From contig CM034127.1 in the NCBI GenBank assembly GCA_019914995.1, positions 10,106,001 to 10,170,000 on the forward strand: DNA of 64,000 nucleotides. The letters run 5' to 3'. Both the position numbers and the translations under genes were made by a program. Positions 36,338 through 47,700 of this stretch are shown here, in pieces. Source of the DNA: Acanthochlamys bracteata. Its lineage: Eukaryota > Streptophyta > Magnoliopsida > Pandanales > Velloziaceae. Each line of letters opens with the position of its first letter. The first letter of the stretch is position 1. Under the pieces are notes generated by a model that worked only from the letters and a program-made list of their open reading frames with translations, was not told the DNA's origin and made no database searches.

Positions 36338-37201
36338 TCAAATACCATTCGGCACCACTTCAACCTCTATCTTTTTCTTAATCTCCGCTTCCTTCGTCTC
36401 CTGATTCTCCTTCAATTCACCGTTCTCCAGCACACCGATCTTCTTTTTCTCCTCTTGTTCAACCTGCGGCTTCTTCTTCTTCAAATCCTCCAACTCCTTG
36501 AACCACAGATCAGCAAACTCACACTCCTTATACCTCTCAAACCATGGCCCTCCAGAAGTATAATGAATCGCCTTTGGAAATGTGCCCTCAAAATTCTCCT
36601 GATCAACCTTATTATGCCCTACAAGAAAATTCCAAACAAATGGCACCTCACCAATCTCCTCATCATCCAACCACATGAACCGATGCAGAAATGCTCCCGT
36701 CTGCGTGCTCACCGTCTCCGGTGTCAACGTCTCCTTATTCTTGGGATGCCCGCAGTTATACAGAACCATCGAACTCCAATTCTTCCTAGGGTAAACCGTC
36801 TGCACAGCTCCATCCATCTTCGTCGTCTCCTTCGGCGCGTACTCGTGTTTCACACATATAACCGCGAACTTGTCGTCGATAAGAGCAACCAAATCATTGA
36901 TATCAGCAGTGTATAGAAAATCGCAATCGACAAAAAGAGACCAACCGGAGAAGTTGGAGAGAAAGGGAGTGAGAAATCGTGTGAAGGAGAACTCGGTGGA
37001 TTCGATCGGGCCTCGGGGACGCCAGTAGAGACCGGAAGAGCGGAGATTGGATTGAATTATAGGAGTGATTTCGAGAGGAATCGACGAGTGGCGGAGAAGA
37101 GAGTTACGGCATACCTCGAACGCTTCGTTCTCCCGCGGATCGTAACCGATGAAAATGCGGAACGGTTGATGCTGCTTCTGCTGCTCCGGAGAAGAAGACA
37201 T
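36338..37201 (-). CDS. Glycosyltransferase-like protein (GT-A, nucleotide-diphospho-sugar transferase fold)
   Basis: Single-exon gene of 287 residues. It opens with a short Gln-rich leader and then RIFIGYDPRENEAFEVC, the beginning typical of a small family of nucleotide-diphospho-sugar transferase-like proteins found in bacteria and plants. The short acidic motif VDCDFLY (D92, D94) fits the DXD metal/sugar-nucleotide site of GT-A enzymes. Further conserved-looking blocks are NWSSMVLYNCGH, FMWLDDEEIGEVPFVWNFLVGH and AIHYTSGGPWFERYKECEFADLW. The last ~55 residues are Lys/Glu-rich and low in complexity. There is no signal peptide or membrane segment, so a cytosolic location is likely. Substrate and pathway are unknown. 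The start is an ATG preceded by a T-rich leader. Confidence 0.85.
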   Translation of the reverse strand: MSSSPEQQKQHQPFRIFIGYDPRENEAFEVCRNSLLRHSSIPLEITPIIQSNLRSSGLYWRPRGPIESTEFSFTRFLTPFLSNFSGWSLFVDCDFLYTADINDLVALIDDKFAVICVKHEYAPKETTKMDGAVQTVYPRKNWSSMVLYNCGHPKNKETLTPETVSTQTGAFLHRFMWLDDEEIGEVPFVWNFLVGHNKVDQENFEGTFPKAIHYTSGGPWFERYKECEFADLWFKELEDLKKKKPQVEQEEKKKIGVLENGELKENQETKEAEIKKKIEVEVVPNGI

Positions 37202-38714
37202 GTTGTTGTTGATCTTTGATTGATTTTCTCTTTTCCTCTTTGTTTTTTGTTTGTTTGGGTTATAGATTTGTATTTTTGTTAGTGGAGGAAATTTTTTGAA
37301 TCGAAGTGACTGTCGGTGGTTTGTTGTTTCTGGATCTGAGAGGGTGAAGGACTGGCTAAATAAAGGGAAGGAAAACGAGTGACTGGCTTCACGTGTTTGT
37401 GTTTTGCTTTGCTGGTCATTGCTTTTAGGGAAGGGAAGGAATTAGTTTTTCTTGTTTATTAATATGCGGGCGGTCCACAGTAACAGAGATATTGCACATG
37501 GATCATTATTCGTAGTAGAGATTATTTTTGGAAATTGGGATTGTAGTTCAAGTTGAAGATAACTAAACTGGTAGGGCTCGTTTTATAGACAAAAAGAACC
37601 AATCGAATTGGCATTACAATTGAAAAAACACTGAATTATAATTGGTTATTTAAAAATGTTGAACTAAATTCAATTGTTATTCAGAATTAACGTTTAGCTT
37701 TTAATCGAGTAAAATATTAAAAAACGATGGTATTTAATAGAAAGAACATCTTATTCCAAATAATACTTAAGAAAAAATTTAATTATTTTGTTTACAGATA
37801 TTTGTACAGGTACTATATTTATCTGTTTTCGGGGGACTAACATGAGTTGTTGATCAGCTGGCTAACAAAAAGAAAAGAAAAATAAAAACGAAACCTGTTT
37901 CTTTTGTGAAAGGAAATGGATTGGCAGTCATTGTTCGTTGATAGCTCCACTCATGGACAACCAGATTTGTCCGGGCCAAAAAAAAAAAATCATTAGATGA
38001 AAGATAAAGCTTGCAAGTAAAAGATCTCAGTCAAAATCTGGAACTTCTTTATTGATTTCTGCTAGTTAAGCATTTTCCGTTCACTATCACACTGCTGGCA
38101 CCACTTGCACTACAGTAAAGCTATGCGAAAAGAACCAAAATCTACTGCCAGCACCTAGCACACAGATATTATCGAGGACATCCTTAAAGAAAATAAAACT
38201 GTCGAGTATAATGCCTGCCGCGATATCATGGAACACAACACTAACATCTCTACCATATGGACAGACTGGTAACTTTTGTATAGAGATGTATGTATTTAAT
38301 TGCATAAAATTTATTTTGTTTTCAGCAAGTTCGTAAATTTAAACCCATTTTGTTTGTTTCAATTTATCCCCAACTCACCATATCACATCTAATCTTCTTG
38401 CCGAATTCGGTTTCACCGAATTTAATTTTATAAAACTCACATTGTACCAATTAAAACTAACCCTAACTCAGATCCAAGGAAATTTACAGTCTGACGATCT
38501 ACAGTAGTCTCTAGCCCTTTTATGGAGACTAGCAGAGAGTGAAGGAACATTCATGAAAGCCTGGTGTACCACTTAAAATTGAATTATCAAGCAGAACACA
38601 ATAAAAGGAAGTCACGAGGTTTACTTGGTTGGAAACCCCGTGATAATAATACTAATAGCATCGTCAATGACCATTCGTAGTTAGGACGTTGATAGTTAGG
38701 ACAGGTGATATATT
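37202..38714. other. Promoter side of the glycosyltransferase-like gene and 3' flank of ETFQO
   Basis: 37202-37450 should contain the 5' UTR and promoter of the minus-strand gene, with a TAAATAAA-type AT box near 37359. The rest is AT-rich. The last few hundred bases before 38715 should be the 3' UTR of ETFQO. No other gene seen. Confidence 0.5.
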
Positions 38715-41700
38715 TTACATAAGTGAATACCCTGGACCACCACCTCCTTCTGGCACTGTCCACTCGATATTTTGTGTTGGGTCCTTTATGTCGCAAGCCT
38801 AAACAACAGGAGAAAAAAGGTAACAAGGGGTCAGGGAGCAAACAGTCACAAGTGAATTCAACTTTTCATATATAATTATTGTTTCCAGTTAACATAAACA
38901 TGACGCATAAAAATTTGCAAAGAAAGGATAACATTTCTTCATACAACATATAAACTTTGGGCTGAAGATGCAAAAATGCAATTAAAGGATTAAAGAAAGG
39001 ATGAATTCTAGCACAGAGTAGAACTACCCATCTGCAGCAACAAGCAGGATGATAGAGTTGGGAAAGAATGAAACTGTCCTATTGTAACTTCACAAAAAAA
39101 GGGGCCAAAGCAAGAATTCCACATATCTGAAGTAAAATGGTACCTCATCCAAGTCCTTTTGGCTAAAACGAACCACTTTCACCTATGTTACCATTGTCTT
39201 GGTATTGCCAGCTCAAATAATGAATTATCTAAGTGTCTCAAAACTTTGATTAGACAACACAGCGTAAGAACTTTGATTAGACAACACAGCGTAAGAATAT
39301 AAGCCTCCACTATTACCAAGAAATGAGAAAAAACAACTGAAAACATCTTGCTGTGTATTGCTAAATCTTTATATCTGTTTCAGTCTTTGGTGAGATGGAT
39401 CAACAAAGAAACCTTAGGGATCGACCAGTATCACTAGCAGATATCTCTAGCCTAAAACTTCATTAACCATGATAATTTCTCCTTATTCGACTATTCAAAC
39501 TACTGGTTAAACCATATAATTTTTTCTATTATACTCACTTGTTAAGATTAACTCTATGCAACAGAGGTATGTTAGAGCACAGCTACAAACGTCAAAAGAG
39601 AGAGTTTTGTTCATGTTTTCAATCTAAAGTCTCTTATCCACGCATAAAGTGAATCATTCTTGAGAATTCATTTTGCCATTCATGTTATTAGGCACACAAG
39701 ATTATAAGTGTAGAAAGAGCTCTTGATTTACCTTGCAATGAAGGCAATTTTGAGCATTTATTTGGAGCTTCAAACTCTGATTCTCATCAGGGACATATCT
39801 TTAAGCCAAATAGGAAGAAAAGAAGGGGGGTTAAATACTAATTCCATTGTAACTAACAAGTCATATTGGTAACTAAAATTGAAAAAATTAAGAAGATCTA
39901 TCTATATGTCACAGTAGAAGTCTCACTCATATACACGCGCAGGACAATAGCGTGACTCTGGTCCAGCGTACTGAGGCAAGTTTACAAGTTGAGGTCTTGT
40001 AGGATCCCTCAGCCGTAGATGGGCAGGTTGATCATGCTCGTGATTTGTGTTACTCCTGCTCAAAGATAAGAACATTAATGTAGACACAATGATGTATTAG
40101 ATATCAAAGGATTCAAAACCTTATTCTGCGCTTGAACTGTTGAACAGTTATTGAATAATATCCTTAGAAGAAATGGCACGAAGTATTCTAACAAACTTCA
40201 GCTTCCAAATTATCTTAGAATTCCTAGTTTGCACAATAATGTAAAACTAACTTGCCGGCAATCCTAGCACTAAATTTCATTTTCCAAATCTGGCTGAAAA
40301 TAATTTCTGGAAGCTCCTCCATGTGAAAGGTAATACAAAACATATAATATTTCTCTCCTAACATATATGATTCAAATACTCCAACTCTTTGTCTCTATAT
40401 TTCTCAAGCAGGTTGGCATCTACCGAGGAAATTTATACTGAAATTTAAAAGCACGGGTAGTACTAAACATAGTTGTCTCAACGACTCAGTCTACCTGTAT
40501 AAAGAGGTTGGAACATCAAAAGATATTACCCCATCTGGCTTGGGATAATCAACTGGTGTGTGAAAATTAGCATTCTGCACTCAAAAGAAATTCTGTTAAG
40601 TTACTAGCGGCAGAATATATAAAACGTCATTCTAGAGAGAATATTTTACTAAGTTGGTGTACTCTCAATCAAGAAATCATATTCCTCACATCTATAGCTT
40701 CATGATCAGGTTTCCCATGCTTTAATGTCAAAGGCAACCTCCCTCTGAACACATACCTATAACAAAAAAAAATGCGCATATGAAACATTTCTATACGTCT
40801 TTGGGATTGCTAATACAAGTTTGGGCTTACCGTTCCAGAGCAGATAATCCCAAGCCAGGAATGAGCCCGTATTCAAATGCCTACAAGAGTGATTGCAATA
40901 AGCTACACTAGATTAAGCGAATGCATCCACGTCTACTTCAGAAAAGCTTTCGTCAGCTAATTTATTTATTATAGAGGTCTAAAGACAGCATTTCTTTATC
41001 ACAGTTAGAAAGCACAAAGAAAAGGAACTGTAAGCAGTACAAAACTAACAGGTCGGTAGTTCCTTGCTTTATGAAGTTCTTCCCAAATCCATGAATTCCT
41101 AATCATATCCCTGTAAATCTCCATATCAGCTCCTTCAACCAGAACTAGGAATGCTGCTTCAGCTGCTAGCATACCTGTAAGATATTGATGTTTGTTTATA
41201 GTTGTCTGAATGGACAGGAGAAAAATCTCAACATCAAAAAGTTCAGCCTAAACAGAAACAGTCATATACCTGACTTCATAGCTGTATGTGTTCCCTTTAT
41301 TTTCGGCACATTAAGATAGCCTGCTGAACATCCGATTACTGCTCCTCCAGGAAAAACTGGATAAGGAATGGACTGAAATCATGAAGCGAGGCCCTTTAGC
41401 ATATTGAATTTATATGAGGAGGGATATGTTGTTTAGACACAGAAGACATGGTCAACCAAATATTGTACTTGCTTGGTTTCTTATATCAATTGAAGTTACC
41501 ATGCCAAGTTGCCAACCATTTAACTCAACAACAAGAAATCGAGAAAGTGCAAAGGGGTTTACATGACTAAGGAAGAGTCTAACTATCCACATTTTGTTGA
41601 GTATCAATTTGCAGTAACGCATTGGGAAATAACTACTAGTAAAGGTTAGATCTACCTGGAAGCCACCTTCGTTCAAAGTTCGGGCACCATATTCTAAGAC

Positions 41701-44700
41701 TGTTCCACCTTCCAAAAGCGGCTTAATGGCGGGATGATGCTTGAATTTCTGTTGTAGCAAGAGAACAAAACATGCCACTATTGGCCTGGGTACTAGACTT
41801 ACTTATTAATTTTGATTACAGAAGTAAATATATCCATATTATGGCAAAGCATATTCATATTATAGTAGCAAAACGCACTTGCTTTCCACAATAGCCAAAA
41901 AAATGCATTTAAGTTAGGATATACAAATTAATCTGGATGTGATAACAAATAATTATTAGGAGGATTGGGTTTTACACCATGGTAAATACATTGTCCGGAA
42001 TGGAGAAGTGGTCATGTAATAAAATTAGAGACTTGCTTCTCCTTTTTGGGCTTTCAAAAATTGTTTTTGCAAGATACATTTTCCAAATTCAATAAAGGAT
42101 GGACCCATCACATGGCCAATTAACTATAATTATATAACAAAACTAAGAGAGAAGGCAAATTTTTTCTTAAAGGAGTTATCAGCAATGACTTAGAACCATA
42201 TCACTAGCAAAAAATCAACACATGAAGGGAGTCAATTTTTTAAAAAAAATTAAATCAGAAAGTAAGATGTTGTTAGCTAAAAAACTCTTTAAAGATCTTA
42301 AAGATCAAAGCCGATATGAATCTATGTGATGACAATCAAACACTATACTAATGAAATATAATTTGAAAAGGACTTAATTACCTGGAATTCATGAAAAGGA
42401 CTCAGATAAGGATTGTGATAGTTCAAGGCAACAACCAGGCCAATTGATATCTGCACATGCAGTTGAATTACCAAGAAAAAAGTTCTAACCCATTTATTTC
42501 ACAAAATAAAAGCTAGTGCAAGTAAGTGTGATAAATAAATCATAATACTCATTTGCACAAAACACTTTTGATTTACATATAGTTAGCTAGCAGAAATAAA
42601 CATCAGTTGATTTACATATAGTTAGCTATCAGCAACAATAATTCCCAATATACCAGATGTTCCAAACTTAACAATCAAAATCATGCTAGAACATATGTGA
42701 AAATATAGTATGTATGGTTCAGACATATAGTATGTAATAACCAACTGCCCTTTGTTGTCAGAGGCTCAGTTTATAAACAACACCCTTAATCTTTTCGTAA
42801 GTCAGAACTCCAGTAGTATGAATAGGAAAGCAAATTATTACATGAATTAGAGCAAATGACATTATAGAGATAATTGATACAGAGAATTCTTCCACAGGCA
42901 GCGATTCTTGTTGGCTGCAGATGTTTCCTTTGCAAATATCCACTAACAAAGAATGAATTCGACAATCAAAAGGGGATAAAAGTGATCTAGTTTACCTGGT
43001 TGTCTTTCATATGATACAAGAATGCCCCTCCATATGTTTTGGTATCTAAAGGCCACCCAACTGTATGCAACACAGAGCCAGGTTTGTGTTTCCCTTTGTC
43101 AATTTCCCATACCTGCATAAGAAAAACTGAATGCTCACCAAGCTTAACTTGGGATGGCAAAATTTCATGACTGTAAAAGCTCAATTTCATAAGCCTCACA
43201 TTAGGATAAAAGCATATAGAAGGTAATAGTAATTGGAACCAAGAGAAGGATGGTAGACAGACTTAGTACATGAATTTGATACCAAGATAGCCAAGATTAT
43301 CTAGCAACGCTAAAAGATTAAAAACTTTATAAGAAATTGATGCAAAATGATAACCAACAAAAACCAATTCACAAGTACAATGTTCAAATGTTGAAGTTAT
43401 TAGGACCATATCTGCACAAGCCAATCCACAGGTGCATAGTGGTGTTGCTGATATGTATCTCTTAAAGATTAAATTAATAGAAGTAAGACAGCTGAAAGTA
43501 TCGTTCAAAGATAATAGTCTTTTGTGATGATTATGGAAGGCTACTTGCATTTATGATCCATAAAATCCAGCTTCTCGATCTTCCAAACTTGCTTGAGAAC
43601 TTATTTGGATTTTCTTTTGCCCGAACAGTAAGAACTCAACATTGGTGGAATAATGATGTTTTGAGGCTAACAGCATGCCAACAGGGTCACCAAAGCAGCT
43701 TCTATTGAAGGGAAAATCTAAAACTTCTACCATATTTAACAGTTACGAGAATTGGGTAGTCCAATCTTCCAATATGCTAAAAACTAAAGAGTTTCACAAA
43801 CTTGCTAAGCAGCATTTGAACATAGCAACTAATACAAGTAAGTTGGCAGGGAGCGCATCATGTTAGATAGTTTTGGGTAAACTTATTAAGGTCACTACCG
43901 AATTAAAGAAATCATGTAGAACTTGTTTCTAAGCAGAGACTCATGGGCCCCGCGGGGCAGCGTTATCAGTATCTACTATAGAATATATAATGTATTACTA
44001 CTAACTTTTAACAAGCTGAAGTCAAGATGGAAAACCACAAGACTTTTGACAGATGACAAAAATTACTAAATGAGTGGAAAATATGCTTGCACTTGTTACC
44101 GCATAATCTACCAATATGTCAGTCAATAAGCTTGCGAAAATGCTGATTTAAAGCCAATACTAAACCAGCAGCAGCAAAGCAAAGAACAGAAGCAATAAAA
44201 TTACCTCTTTTATGCCCAAGGCATATGTTTGATGCTGTCCTTCTCCTCTTTCGCGGAGTTTATGGTCCCTTATTATTTTCTGTTAAGGAGGCACGACAAG
44301 TATAAATTTGTTTTTCTGCAGCATGATTGACAAAAAGTAACAACTTCAGACCTCCGACAGTGAGCCTCTGCATCCTTCAGCAAGTAATGTAAGCCGTCCT
44401 GCATCATTTAATTATCCAGTTATTGTCGTATTGGTGCCAAATTCATAAACTTTTATGAGATGCATGCTGTTTGTAGTATAAAAAGAAAATTGCACTGATG
44501 TCATCCTTGATGGCAAAATTCATGTTAGCTAAAGGGAGTCAAGTGTCAGTCATGCTAAACAGCTACTTTCTATCTGAGAGTTTTAATGATTAAAACAGAA
44601 AGAATTCGAATTCGGATTATGAAAATAAGGAGAGAGAAACTTCTAAGAGACCAATCATACTGTTTTTTCTTAGTAAAAATTGAATGGCATTTTCAATAGA

Positions 44701-47700
44701 CATGAATGTTCTTCTATAGAAAGTATGAGGCATCCATTATAATAGATCCAAATATTAAGCCTTAACAGAATGAGGTAGCAAACACATCAGCTTTGTCATA
44801 CTAGGCACTTAAATACTTAAATCAAACAGTAAAAAAAAACTTTTTTTGGTGCCAGTTAGTCTACCAGAAGCAACAAGACCTAGATAGTGGTAACACTAAT
44901 TTTTTTAAACTAGACCACAAACTTACAGCTCAAGTAGCGAAAGTCCAAGAATAAAAATCTAAGCTCATCTAGGATAGCATAGAGTGCAGCCCTTTTGGAT
45001 GAAATAGCAGCACTTACTCTAAAATGAATGCATGAAATTGTCAAGAATGCATGCCTTTCAGTTCTACTCCACGCTGAAAAGTTTCCCTTTTGGAACCATC
45101 TCTAGCAATGCCCATATCATTAGTTGCAACTCCAACAACCTTGTGATTCTCACCATATAAAACCTATTCGATTATAAGACTTCAAATTTCAAGAAATATT
45201 TTAGAACATAAACATGGAATGGTTGGTAACTCAGTACCTCATTAGCCGCAAAGCCAGGATAAATCTCTACACCCAGCTCTTCAGCTTTGGTTGCCATCCA
45301 GCGAACTAACTGGCTCAAACTGCAGATTAAAGGCAAGCACTTTAGAATGTGATGATTGCATAATGGCAACATTATCACAATACGTACAAGTTGAATCATA
45401 CATGCTTGCATAACTGAGGAAATGAAAAGAAAGGCATCAACAGTAAATATTTTACAGCAAGAATCATCATGTTCTGAACATATTCAGTGGAGAACATATT
45501 TCAAGTCAAGTAGAACACAAGAAACAAGACTAACATAGAAGCTTGATTAGAGATTTCTAATTGACAAGCAATAAGAAAATATATCAGCATTTTGCAAGCT
45601 ATCTCTACACTTAATAATAACTACTCGAGCAATTTTCATGATGAATCTCCCAAATGGTTTCTAATAACTATAATTAGTCTATCATTACTTCAAGTACAAG
45701 TAATAGCCAAGTCCAATATGCTATACTTAGCTGCCTAACTTATGGATTGCAGATGTGTGCTCATGATTCTTGGTCAGCTCATATAAAGGTATATGCAAGT
45801 TTGACGGACTATCCTAGCTTGTTGCTGACTCAAAGCCCAATATGCAACCCTGACCAGTCAATATCAACATAAAAATAGACAAGACTTACTGTTGTAATTT
45901 ACTTGTAAAAGTATACACTAGAACAGAGATGCACCAAATCAACCAAAAGTCCCTTTGGAACAATTTAACTTTTGTGGCAATGCCTGTGCATGCATCTTTT
46001 TTTATAACCCTAAATTGCTCAAACTAGACAGCGTGTAGAGCTCACCTCCATCTCTAAAAATTTACATTACAGAACTAAAATGAACTGCAATAAACAACAG
46101 TTGTGTACCTTATTACATAGTTACCCTTATTACTGAATGGGGATGGTAGTGATACGGCACGATCTTTAGTGAGTAGCCAAAACTTGTCACCAGAGACAGG
46201 AACTTCAACTGGGGCCTACCAAAAAGTTGAAGTTACAAAGAATAGTACAAGATCATAGTAAGCAATAAAATTTTATCAACTGAATAACTAGTCCTACAGA
46301 TCAGTTTCAGAAACAGAACTCACTAATTGACAACTTAGTATTGCAGCATGAAGCCTTGAGTAGGTATAAATGGCATGTAACCATGAAAAAACTGATAATT
46401 TCACTAGTCCTTGATTAGGAAAATGAATTCTAACATCTGCAATGGCTATAGAGGTAATTCATATCAACTGGATCATCTCCAGTTCAAAGTATTTTGATGC
46501 TACCTAGACATTCCAAATGATTTCCAATAATTTGTTTCATGCTTCAAAGAGCCTTCAAACTTTAGACAAAAGGTGACGAAACCATATTCTCATCCATTAT
46601 ACAACCATCTTAATCCAACTTGTTTCTATCTGACATCAACTTATCAGCATCCACTACCCTAGTTATCAGTTTTTCAATATCCATTGGGGGTGATCTTATC
46701 ACAAAAGGGCCAGTTGTAATTGGGAAGTAATTTATGAGAGGAGCAGTATAGGCTATTGATGAAGTGATGGAGCCAAAGTTGCTATGGGGTCTTAAGGTGG
46801 AAGTAGTACGACCTTGGTTTACTGGCTGCATAACATTCTGTATCCACTTAGGAGCAACCAAGTGCACCTGGTGACTTACTCTGATAACCCAACCAACATC
46901 ATAACTAACCAGCTCCTAGAAGAAGCCATTCGTATTATCCTATCAAATGCATCGACTTAGGCCTGGTTTGATCTTACTAGTGTCGAAAACAATGTCAAAA
47001 AACTGCAACAGTTTTACCTTAATGCCCTAATAGGGTGTGCAGTTTGGGAGAGGGTTGCAACCACAATAAAGGAATTTATAAATTTCTACTTCCAAAGTCA
47101 ATTGAAAAATATATTTGGCCAAGAGACATACCCCCTCCTTCCTCCAATTTGGGAATAACTCATCTAGAGCACGTGGCTCCAAGACATTTCCAGAAATAAT
47201 ATGTGCACCTGCACGCAACGAGAGTCCATTGGACAAAACATGCAAACTTTAACACTTCTACATCATGGATGTTAGAAGTTGAAAAGGAGATAATCTACGT
47301 TACAAGAAACAAATTACAAAACACGACAAGCCTACTTCTAGTCAATTCATGAACTCCACGAACATGGGGCAAGTTTGGCAGTGCCTATCACTGCTTATCA
47401 AAACTTCATTTCAACCTTTTATTTCCCAATAAATCTTTTACAGTATTTTATTTATTTAATTTTTAATTTAAAAAGTACAAATGAATTTACGTCATAAAAC
47501 TTTATATGTACCATTATTATTATTTTTTATGTAAAACAATCAAATTCGTTTTTCAAAAAGCTTCGGAATAAACTCATTTCAGAAAAACTTCTTATTTTAA
47601 GCACTCCCAAACGTCCCCGTGGACACCTCTTTCAAATCGCTAGTTCAAATCAGGAGGTGTCAAATCTCTACCACAAGGATCTCTATGTGACTAAGCTCAT

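Noticed and set aside
36299-36916. 205-codon plus-strand ORF
   Set aside because: It is a Leu/Arg-rich shadow of the minus-strand glycosyltransferase-like gene, which has clear family motifs.
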